From contig JAXLTD010000001.1 of the NCBI GenBank assembly GCA_046330225.1, positions 1-64,000 of the forward strand: a stretch of DNA of 64,000 bases. Reading direction: 5' to 3'. The translations under genes were made by a program, and so were the position numbers. Numbering within the stretch: the stretch's first letter is position 1; the number at the start of each line of letters is the position of its first letter. The DNA is from CANJIV01 sp046330225 (GTDB taxonomy: Bacteria > Actinomycetota > Thermoleophilia > Solirubrobacterales > Solirubrobacteraceae). Positions 57,871 through 64,000 of the stretch are shown piece after piece. A model generated the notes under the pieces. It was not told the DNA's origin. It saw only the letters and a list, made by a program, of their open reading frames with translations, and did no database searches.

Positions 57871-59064
57871 ATGAAGGCGGGGACCGAGGCACAGGATCAG
57901 GCGCATGTGCGTGAGACCGAGGCCGGGCCGACGCCGCAGGAGGAATCCCGGCTCCAGCCGCTGTCCGCGGCCCTGGCGCCGCGGCTCTACACCGACGCTG
58001 GCGTGCTCGAGGCCGAGCAGGAGGCGATCTTCGCGCGCACCTGGCAGCTCGCCGGGCACGTCGCGGACCTCCCCCAAGCCGGGAGCTACCTCACGACGTA
58101 TGCCGGCGGGCGCCCGGTCCTCGTGGTCCGCGGCGAGGACGGGGAGCTGCACGCCTTCCGCAACGTGTGCCGGCACCGCGGGTCGGAGCTGCTGACGGGC
58201 ACCGGGACCTGCAAGCGGGCCATCCGCTGCCGCTACCACGGGTGGACGTACCGGTTCGACGGGACCCTCATCGGCGTGCCCGAGCACCGGACGATTCCGA
58301 ACCTCGACAAGGCACAGCTGCCGCTGCTGCCCGCGCGGGCCGAGGTGCTCGCCGGCCTGGTGTTCGTGAACCTCGACCCGCACGCGACGCCGCTGCGCGA
58401 GCTGTGCGCCGGCCTCGAGGAGCGCCTGGCCGGCTACCGGATCCCCGAGCTCACGCCGGCCAGCGCGGGCGGCGGCAGCCGCCAGCAGGCCAACTGGAAG
58501 GTGGTGGTCGACAACTACCTCGAGGGCTACCACGTGCCGATCGCGCACCCCGGGCTCATGCGGCTGCTCGACTATCAGAACTACACCGCCGAAGTCCACG
58601 AGCACTGGGTCTGGTTCGACGCCCCGCTGCGCGACAAGCCCTCCGACAACCGGCTCGAGCGCCTCTACCAGAAGCTCGCGAGCCCGATGCCCGGGCTCTC
58701 CGAGGCCGACCGCAACATCTGGCGCTACGTCTTCATCTACCCGAATACGACGATCGACCTGTACCCGGACCAGGTCAACACCTGGCGCCTCGAGCCCGAC
58801 GGCGTCGGGACCACGAAGGACGCGTGGGGCGTCTACCGGCCGGCCGGGGCCAGCCCGGTCACGCGGCTGGCGCAATGGGCGAACAACCGGCTCAACGAGA
58901 TCGTGCTCGACGAGGACGTCGACCTCGTCGAGGCCGTGCAGCGCGGCCTTCAGATCGACGAGTACCGGCCCGGGCCGCTGTCGGCGCGCGAGGTCGCCGT
59001 GGCGTGGTTCGCCGACCGGATCCGCGCCGACCTGCAGGCCGCCGGCGTCGCGGCGGCCGCGTAG
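57871..59064 (+). CDS. Rieske non-heme iron oxygenase, alpha subunit
   Basis: A 397-residue ring-hydroxylating-type oxygenase. The Rieske [2Fe-2S] ligands are in 'NVCRHRGSELLTG' (C-x-H) and 'AIRCRYHGWTYRFDG' (C-x2-H). The catalytic iron site is in 'VVVDNYLEGYHVPIAHPGLM' (N/D, two His) with a distant Asp expected near the end. Start ATG 57871 is preceded by AGGATCAGGC. Related enzymes hydroxylate or demethylate aromatic acids, choline or carnitine; the substrate cannot be read here and no reductase partner is adjacent. Confidence 0.88.
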   Translation: MKAGTEAQDQAHVRETEAGPTPQEESRLQPLSAALAPRLYTDAGVLEAEQEAIFARTWQLAGHVADLPQAGSYLTTYAGGRPVLVVRGEDGELHAFRNVCRHRGSELLTGTGTCKRAIRCRYHGWTYRFDGTLIGVPEHRTIPNLDKAQLPLLPARAEVLAGLVFVNLDPHATPLRELCAGLEERLAGYRIPELTPASAGGGSRQQANWKVVVDNYLEGYHVPIAHPGLMRLLDYQNYTAEVHEHWVWFDAPLRDKPSDNRLERLYQKLASPMPGLSEADRNIWRYVFIYPNTTIDLYPDQVNTWRLEPDGVGTTKDAWGVYRPAGASPVTRLAQWANNRLNEIVLDEDVDLVEAVQRGLQIDEYRPGPLSAREVAVAWFADRIRADLQAAGVAAAA

Positions 59065-59178
59065 CCGGCGTCCGCAGCGCCCGACCTCGCGGGCAGGCCG
59101 CGAGTAGCATCGCCCGCTGCGCCAGCGGCGCCGTGCGCCGCTGCCCGCCCCCGACTGCGAACCAAGGACCTGACTCCC

Positions 59179-60258
59179 ATGCCCCACGACGTCACCTTCA
59201 TCCCCGGCGACGGCACCGGGCCCGAGCTCGCGGAGGCCACCCGCCGCGTGCTCGAGGCCACCGGCGTGCAGTTCGCCTGGGACGAGCAGCCTGCCGGCGA
59301 GGACGTCTACCGCGAGGAAGGCACCCCCTTCCCCGACCGGACCCTCGCCTCCATCCGCCGGACCACGGTCGGCATCAAGGGGCCGACGACGACGCCGGTC
59401 GGCTCGGGCTTTCGCTCGGTCAACGTGCTCCTGCGCAAGGAACTCGATCTCTACGCGTGCGTGCGCCCGTGCAAGGCCTACGAAGGCGTGCGCACCCGGT
59501 TCCCCGAAACCGACATCGTCATCGTCCGTGAGAACACCGAGGGCATGTACGTCGGCATCGAGTTCGAGAACGGCACCGAGCCGCAGGCCGAGGTCCGCGC
59601 GACGTGTGCGCGGCTGGGCTTCGAGATCCCGCAGGACAGCGGCATCTCGCTGAAGTACCTCTCGGTCCACGGCTCGGAGCGAATCGTGGAGTACGCCTTC
59701 GAGTACGCGAAGGCCAACGGGCGCCGCAAGGTCACCGCCGCCCACAAGGCCAACATCATGAAGTTCTCCGACGGCCTGTTCCTCGAGGTGGCCCGGCGCG
59801 TTGCCGAGCGCCACCCCGATGTCGAGTTCGAGGACCGGATCATCGACAACCTGTGCAACCAGCTCGTGTCGCGCCCCGAGGAGTACGACGTCGTCGTGCT
59901 GCCGAACCTCTACGGCGACATCGTGTCGGACCTCGGCGCCGGCCTGATCGGCGGCCTCGGGCTCGCCCCCGGCGCCAACATCGGCACGGCGGCCGCGATG
60001 TTCGAGGCCACGCACGGCTCGGCTCCCAAGTACAAGGGGCTGAACAAGGTGAACCCGACCGCGCTCATGCTGAGCGGGGTCCTCATGCTCCGCCACCTCG
60101 GCGAGCGCGAAGCCGCCGACCGGCTCGAAGGCGCGATCGCCGCCGTGATCGCCCGCGGCGACAAGGTGACCTACGACCTCAAGCCCACCCGTGACGACCC
60201 CACCGCCGTCGGCACCTCCGAGTTCGCCGACGCCGTGATCGAGGAGATGAACGCCTGA
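59179..60258 (+). CDS. NAD-dependent isocitrate/isopropylmalate dehydrogenase family protein, probably isocitrate dehydrogenase
   Basis: A 359-residue beta-decarboxylating dehydrogenase: 'VTFIPGDGTGPELAEATRRV', substrate loop 'RSVNVLLRKELDLYACVRPC', 'IVIVRENTEGMYVGIEFENG', the catalytic Lys in 'KVTAAHKANIMKFSDGLFLE', and the Mg2+ Asp set in 'YGDIVSDLGAGLIGGLGLAP'. The 'ATHGSAPKYKGLNKVNPTAL' loop binds the cofactor. The arrangement with malate dehydrogenase immediately downstream (TGATG overlap) favours isocitrate over isopropylmalate as substrate. It supplies 2-oxoglutarate in the citric acid cycle. Confidence 0.88.
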   Translation: MPHDVTFIPGDGTGPELAEATRRVLEATGVQFAWDEQPAGEDVYREEGTPFPDRTLASIRRTTVGIKGPTTTPVGSGFRSVNVLLRKELDLYACVRPCKAYEGVRTRFPETDIVIVRENTEGMYVGIEFENGTEPQAEVRATCARLGFEIPQDSGISLKYLSVHGSERIVEYAFEYAKANGRRKVTAAHKANIMKFSDGLFLEVARRVAERHPDVEFEDRIIDNLCNQLVSRPEEYDVVVLPNLYGDIVSDLGAGLIGGLGLAPGANIGTAAAMFEATHGSAPKYKGLNKVNPTALMLSGVLMLRHLGEREAADRLEGAIAAVIARGDKVTYDLKPTRDDPTAVGTSEFADAVIEEMNA

Positions 60259-61244
60259 TGACCCCCGCCCCTGTGAAGGTGACCGTGACCGGCGCCGCCG
60301 GCCAGATCGGCTACGCGATTCTTCCCCGCATCGCCTCGGGCCAGCTGCTCGGGCCCGACACCCCGGTGGAGCTGCGGCTCCTGGAGATCACGCCGGCCCT
60401 GAAGGCCGTGGCTGGCGTCGTGATGGAGCTGGAGGACTCGGCGTTTCCGCTCCTGCGCGGCATCGAGATCTCCGACGACGCGAACGTCGCCTTCGACGGC
60501 ACGAACGTGGCGATCCTCGTCGGCGCGCGTCCGCGGGCCAAGGGGATGGAGCGGGCCGACCTGCTCGAGGCCAACGGAGCGATCTTCGTTCCGCAGGGCA
60601 AGGCGATCAACGATCACGCGGCCGACGACGTGAAGGTCCTCGTGGTCGGGAACCCGGCGAACACGAACGCGCTCATCGCGCAGCGCAACGCGCCCGACGT
60701 TCCCGCCGAGCGATTCACGGCCATGACCCGGCTCGATCACAACCGGGCGCTCGCCCAGCTCGCCGCCAAGACGGGGGCCCACACGACCGACATCCGCCAC
60801 CTGGCGGTGTGGGGCAACCACTCCGCGACGCAGTACCCCGACATCACGCACGCGACGGTGAAGGGCACGCCGGCGACGGAGCTCGTCGACCAGGCCTGGA
60901 TCGAGGAGGACTTCATCCCGACCGTTCAGCAGCGCGGCGCCGCGATCATCGAGGCGCGCGGAGCGTCGAGCGCGAAGTCGGCGGCCAGCGCCGCCCTCGA
61001 TCACATCCGCGACTGGGTGCTCGGCACCCCGGCGGACGACTGGGTCTCGATGGCCGTCGTCTCCGACGGCTCCTACGGCGTGGAGCCGGGGCTGATCTCG
61101 TCCTTTCCGGTGACGACCGCGGGCGGGGCGTGGTCGATCGTCCAGGGCCTCGAGGTGGACGACTTCTCGCGGGCCCGCATCGATGCGTCGGTGGCCGAGC
61201 TGGCCGGCGAGCGCGACACGGTCGCGAAGCTCGGGCTGATCTAG
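60258..61244 (+). CDS. mdh: malate dehydrogenase
   Basis: A 328-residue NAD-dependent enzyme. It has the Rossmann motif 'VTVTGAAGQIGYAILPRIAS' and the substrate arginines in 'ARPRAKGMERADLLEANG' and 'MTRLDHNRALAQLAAKTG'. The catalytic His is in 'LAVWGNHSATQYPDITHATV', and 'WVSMAVVSDGSYGVEPGLIS' follows. This is the actinobacterial/plant-cytosol type. The start overlaps the stop of the isocitrate dehydrogenase gene, so two citric acid cycle enzymes are co-translated; the sdh genes lie 6 kb upstream on the other strand. Confidence 0.96.
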   Translation: MTPAPVKVTVTGAAGQIGYAILPRIASGQLLGPDTPVELRLLEITPALKAVAGVVMELEDSAFPLLRGIEISDDANVAFDGTNVAILVGARPRAKGMERADLLEANGAIFVPQGKAINDHAADDVKVLVVGNPANTNALIAQRNAPDVPAERFTAMTRLDHNRALAQLAAKTGAHTTDIRHLAVWGNHSATQYPDITHATVKGTPATELVDQAWIEEDFIPTVQQRGAAIIEARGASSAKSAASAALDHIRDWVLGTPADDWVSMAVVSDGSYGVEPGLISSFPVTTAGGAWSIVQGLEVDDFSRARIDASVAELAGERDTVAKLGLI

Positions 61245-61317
61245 ATCGGTGGAGCACCCGCGTCCCGCAGCTCCCATCGCCGGTCGGCGAGGCGGGACGA
61301 GGTGCGCCGGGCGTCCG

Positions 61318-61797
61318 CTAGGCGGGCGCTCCGGGCGTGCCGGGCATCTCAAAGGCCGGAGCGGCCTCTGGGGCGGGAACGGCGGGCGCGGGCGTGCCGG
61401 TCGGGTCGACCGGATGCCAGCCGCGGCCGCGCTTGGCGACCTTGCCGTCCTCCTGGAGCTGGGGCATCACGCGGTACAGGTAGTTCTGCTTGATGCCCAT
61501 CGCCTCTGCCAATTCGGGAATCGTGATCCCCGGCTTGGACTGCACGAGCGCGAGCGCCTGGTTGCCGCGGGTGCCCGAGCCGCGCGGCCGGCCCCGCCGG
61601 CGGCCCGTCGGAGCGCCGGATGCGGCCCGGCGCCGGCGGCGCGGCGGGCTGGTGCGCTCCCGCGGGGCACCGGATCCGCGCCCCGACTCGACGCTGGCGA
61701 GGGCGGCGGCGGCGGCTTCGAGCGCCCGCTGCTCCTCCTTGAGCTCCCTGAGGCGCTGCTCGATTTCGGCACGCTTCTCAGCGAGGAAATCAGTCAC
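61318..61797 (-). CDS. winged-helix protein with N-terminal coiled coil and basic linker
   Basis: A 159-residue protein starting at GTG 61797, with GAAAGG upstream. Residues about 1-40 form a charged coiled coil ('EIEQRLRELKEEQRALEAAA'). Next is a very basic, AT-hook-like linker ('RRRRRAASGAPTGRRRGRPR' with GRPRG). Then a winged-helix region 'ALALVQSKPGITIPELAEAM', 'GIKQNYLYRVMPQLQEDGKV' and 'AKRGRGWHPVDP' follows, and a Pro/Ala-rich tail. Likely a DNA-binding nucleoid or regulatory protein of a type common in Thermoleophilia-like actinomycetes. It is divergent from the glycosyltransferase gene. Confidence 0.7.
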   Translation of the reverse strand: MTDFLAEKRAEIEQRLRELKEEQRALEAAAAALASVESGRGSGAPRERTSPPRRRRRAASGAPTGRRRGRPRGSGTRGNQALALVQSKPGITIPELAEAMGIKQNYLYRVMPQLQEDGKVAKRGRGWHPVDPTGTPAPAVPAPEAAPAFEMPGTPGAPA

Positions 61798-61874
61798 ATT
61801 CTGCCTTTCGGTGTGGTGGATAGTGAAACTGACAGTAACAGTATTTCTGCAAAGGCCGGGCCGGTGACGGCGCG
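61798..61874. promoter_or_regulatory. AT-rich divergent promoter region
   Basis: The 77 bases between two divergent genes contain GATAGTGAAACTGACAGTAA then CAGTATTTCTGCAAAGG, far richer in A/T than anything nearby. Back-to-back promoters are likely here. The repeated ACAGTAACAGTA could be an operator half-site, but no definite -35/-10 pair can be assigned. Confidence 0.35.
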
Positions 61875-62894
61875 ATGACCACGGTCCTGTACGTGCGGAG
61901 CCGGCCGGCGACGTTCATCGAGCTCGACCGGGAGCTGCTCGCCGAGCGCTACGACGTGATCGACTGGAACCAGCCCGGGCGCTGGGGCAATCCGCTGCGG
62001 ATCCTCGGGCTGCTGCGGCGGGCCGATGTCGTGGTCGGCTGGTGGGCGTCGTGGCACACGTTCTGGCCGTTCACCCTCGCCCCGCTGCTGCGCACGCCGT
62101 CGCTCCTGATCATCGGCGGCTTCGACATCGCCGCCGAGCGCGACATCGGCTACGGCTACCAGCTCGGCGGCGCCCGCAAGCACCTCAGCCGCTGGATCAT
62201 GCGGCGGGCCACCGCGCTCATGACGAACTCCGAGTACAGCCGCAAGGAGTTCGCGCGCAACGTCGGCCTGCCGGCCAGCCGTGTCACCGTCGTGCATCAC
62301 GGCGTGCCTGACATGTTCGGCGCCCTGCCCGGGCCCAAGGAGCGCCTGGCGCTCACGGTCGGCAACGTCGACGAGGCCAACCTCGAGCGCAAGGGGCTGC
62401 GGGCGTTCGTGCAGGCTGCCGCCGCGCTGCCGGACGTCGAGTTCGTCGTCGTCGGGCAGTGGATCGGGGCCGCCGCGGACCGCCTGCGGGCGATCGCAAC
62501 GCCGAACGTCCGGCTCGCCGGCTTCGTGTCGCACGAGGACCTGCTCGACCTGTACCGGCGGGCGAGCGTCTACGTCCAGGCGTCACAGCACGAGGGGTTC
62601 GGGATCTCGGTGGCCGAGGCGATGCTCGCCGGCTGCGTCCCGGTGGCGAGCCGCGCCGGCGCGCTCCCCGAAGTCGTCGGCGACGCCGGGATCCTGCTCC
62701 CGGGCCGCGACGCCGAGGCCGTGGCCGCCGGCGTGCGCGAGGCCCTGGAGCGCGGCCCGGGCGCCGGGGCCGAGGCGCGCGAGCGGATCCTGACGCTGTT
62801 CCCGCTGGCGCTGCGCCGCGACGGCCTGGTCGGGCTCGTCGAAGGCCTGCTGGCGCGGGACCGCGCCGCCGTCACCCCTCCAGGAGCGCCTTGA
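61875..62894 (+). CDS. glycosyltransferase family 4
   Basis: A 339-residue GT-B enzyme. The N-terminal domain is short ('TTVLYVRSRPATFIELDREL', 'ADVVVGWWASWHTFWPFTLA'). The C-terminal domain has 'ERLALTVGNVDEANLERKGL' in place of the usual R-x4-K strand, 'PNVRLAGFVSHEDLLDLYRR' and 'ASQHEGFGISVAEAMLAGCV' (E-x7-E). It stands apart from the main polysaccharide locus. Its last bases overlap the convergent SRPBCC gene by 23 bases. Confidence 0.88.
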   Translation: MTTVLYVRSRPATFIELDRELLAERYDVIDWNQPGRWGNPLRILGLLRRADVVVGWWASWHTFWPFTLAPLLRTPSLLIIGGFDIAAERDIGYGYQLGGARKHLSRWIMRRATALMTNSEYSRKEFARNVGLPASRVTVVHHGVPDMFGALPGPKERLALTVGNVDEANLERKGLRAFVQAAAALPDVEFVVVGQWIGAAADRLRAIATPNVRLAGFVSHEDLLDLYRRASVYVQASQHEGFGISVAEAMLAGCVPVASRAGALPEVVGDAGILLPGRDAEAVAAGVREALERGPGAGAEARERILTLFPLALRRDGLVGLVEGLLARDRAAVTPPGAP

Positions 62895-63318
62895 GCTTGC
62901 GCAGCGACGCCTTCGCCTCGCGTTCGGAGATGCCGCCGACCAGCATCTGGCCGGCGACCGCCCCGAGCGGGCCGAACGGCGGCCGGAAGTCGTTCTCGTA
63001 GTCGAAACGGGTCCCGCCGCCGGGGCGGGGGGACAGCCGGTAGGCGGTCCGGGCCCGGGACCGGGCGGGGCCGCGGCCCTCCCAGACGGCGATGGCGGGC
63101 GCGTCGGCTTGCACGACCGTCCAGTGGACCTTGAACGGCGTGCCGCGGATCATCAGGACCTGGTCGAGCGTGGAGCCGAGAGCCAGCGGCCCGCTCTGCG
63201 CGCACGCGGCCTTTCGATGGATGGTCACCCAGTCGCCGAGCCGGGCCGGGTCCATCACCACATCCCACACCGCCTGGGGCGGGACCGGCAGATCGATCGA
63301 GGCGACGACGCGGCTCAT
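62872..63318 (-). CDS. SRPBCC-fold (polyketide cyclase/START-like) protein
   Basis: A 148-residue protein with the START-like entry 'RVVASIDLPVPPQAVWDVVM' then DPARLGDWV, the beta-strand series 'GSTLDQVLMIRGTPFKVHWT', 'GTRFDYENDFRPPFGPLGAV' and the C-terminal helix 'SEREAKASLRKLKALLEG'. The family binds hydrophobic ligands in a deep cavity; the ligand is unknown. It is co-translated with the upstream NAD-binding protein (ATGA overlap at 63315-63318). Confidence 0.85.
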   Translation of the reverse strand: MSRVVASIDLPVPPQAVWDVVMDPARLGDWVTIHRKAACAQSGPLALGSTLDQVLMIRGTPFKVHWTVVQADAPAIAVWEGRGPARSRARTAYRLSPRPGGGTRFDYENDFRPPFGPLGAVAGQMLVGGISEREAKASLRKLKALLEG

Positions 63319-64000
63319 CGGGCGGCCACCGGCTCGACGGCCTCCCAGTCCCGCAGCGCCCGCTCGACGGCGGCGGCGAACCGGTGCAGGCGCACGCCGA
63401 ACAGCGTCCGGGCCTCGTCGGTGCGGGGCAGCAGGTCGGTCGCGAGCCCGTCCATGAGCGGCCGGATCAGGCTGGCGTCCTCGCCGCCGATCACTGCCCC
63501 GATCCGGCTGGTGATCGGCGTCAGCGAGACCGGCAGCCCGACTGAGGGCCGGCCGACGAGCATCAGGTCGCGGATCCGCTCGACGATCTCGCCGTAGGTC
63601 AGAACGTCGGGCCCGGCGATGTCGAGGGACCGGCCGCCGGCCGCCGGCTCGGTCGCGGCGGCCGCGAGGTACTCGAGGACGTCGCGTCCGTCGATCGGCG
63701 CCGTGCGGCGGTCGCGCCAGGCCGGCAGGGCGAGGACCGGGAGGCGCTCGACGAGGCGGACGAGGAACCGGAACGACCGTGAGCCGGCGCCGATCACGAT
63801 CGACGCCCGCAGTGCCACTGGATCCGGTGCCTGCGCGAGCAGCGTCTCCTCGACCGCCAGCCGGCTCCCGAGGTGGGCGGAGGGCGCGGCGCCGGCCGGC
63901 ACGAGGCCGCCGAGGTAGACGACGCGCCGGGTCCCTGCCCGCACGGCGGCCCGGGCGAAGCGGCGGGCCGCCTCCTGCTCGCGGGCGACGAACGCGCCCG
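63315..64000 (-). CDS. NAD(P)-binding (NmrA/complex I NDUFA9-like) protein, partial at the right edge
   Basis: The frame stays open to the window end, so the N-terminal Rossmann motif lies outside. The visible part has 'FARAAVRAGTRRVVYLGGLV', 'SAHLGSRLAVEETLLAQAPD', 'VALRASIVIGAGSRSFRFLV' and 'DGRDVLEYLAAAATEPAAGG', then RSLDIAGPDVLTYGE. This is the atypical short-chain dehydrogenase pattern of NmrA/NDUFA9-like proteins that bind NAD(P)H without clear catalysis. The C-terminal 'LFGVRLHRFAAAVERALRDW' resembles DUF2867-linked relatives. It precedes the SRPBCC gene, and such pairs are frequent. Confidence 0.85.
   Translation of the reverse strand, partial: GAFVAREQEAARRFARAAVRAGTRRVVYLGGLVPAGAAPSAHLGSRLAVEETLLAQAPDPVALRASIVIGAGSRSFRFLVRLVERLPVLALPAWRDRRTAPIDGRDVLEYLAAAATEPAAGGRSLDIAGPDVLTYGEIVERIRDLMLVGRPSVGLPVSLTPITSRIGAVIGGEDASLIRPLMDGLATDLLPRTDEARTLFGVRLHRFAAAVERALRDWEAVEPVAAR

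Noticed and set aside
57865..60096. 743-residue open frame on the minus strand across the Rieske and isocitrate dehydrogenase genes
   Set aside because: It is antisense to two strongly conserved genes; long antisense frames are expected at this GC content.

Overview
The window is very GC-rich (mostly G/C in third codon positions), with densely packed genes, frequent ATGA/GTGA start-stop overlaps and actinobacterial-type genes: a large Gram-positive SRP RNA, the ffs-dnaX-ybaB-recR neighbourhood, an ECF sigma factor paired with a DGPF (YCII-like) protein, and an overlapping lysC alpha/beta gene followed by asd. This fits a high-GC actinomycete. A member of the Thermoleophilia (Solirubrobacterales-like) is my best guess, but no marker here fixes the rank.

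Layout. 0-6 kb: two secreted beta-propeller proteins, small hypotheticals and tRNA-Val(CAC). 6-8 kb: HD protein, fumarylacetoacetase-like protein and Ohr peroxidase. 8-9.5 kb: an IS110-type insertion sequence with a bridge-RNA-like leader and a frameshifted transposase. 9.6-14.5 kb: SRP RNA, a DoxX-like protein, a frameshifted membrane protein, dnaX, ybaB and recR. 14.5-30.7 kb: a surface polysaccharide locus with a Wzz/BY-kinase fusion, a Wzy-like polymerase/ligase, a PHP phosphatase, a Wzx-like flippase, several glycosyltransferases and a deacetylase. It also holds two secreted glycoside hydrolases whose catalytic domains are almost identical at DNA level, each behind the same cyclic-di-GMP-riboswitch-like leader.

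30.7-38.8 kb: a tightly coupled operon of a phosphopantetheinyl transferase, a carrier protein, an acyl-CoA-dehydrogenase-like flavoenzyme, an amino acid:carrier protein ligase (a SerRS-like enzyme without a tRNA-binding arm), a DUF1839-like protein, a glycoside hydrolase family 2 protein and a double alpha/beta-hydrolase. It is embedded between polysaccharide genes and is the best candidate for an undescribed pathway: amino acids activated on a carrier protein and possibly used to modify a surface glycan. 38.9-44.8 kb: methyltransferase, deacetylase, glycosyltransferases, sugar epimerase and a membrane protein.

44.9-49 kb: DGPF/ECF sigma pair, aspartate kinase and aspartate-semialdehyde dehydrogenase. 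49-54 kb: an AbiEi/DUF559-type protein and a type E-like succinate dehydrogenase (SdhA, SdhB and a CCG-domain subunit). 54-64 kb: site-2 protease, AidB-like acyl-CoA dehydrogenase, a decayed PIN domain, a Rieske oxygenase, isocitrate and malate dehydrogenases, a winged-helix protein, a glycosyltransferase, an SRPBCC protein and a partial NAD-binding protein.

Two points cut across the window. First, a palindromic repeat of about 52 bp occurs seven times at three separate places, usually as pairs 71-72 bp apart. Second, the three broken genes (IS110 transposase, membrane protein, second glycoside hydrolase) each need two single-base deletions in GC-rich runs to explain them, so assembly error is as likely as real decay.
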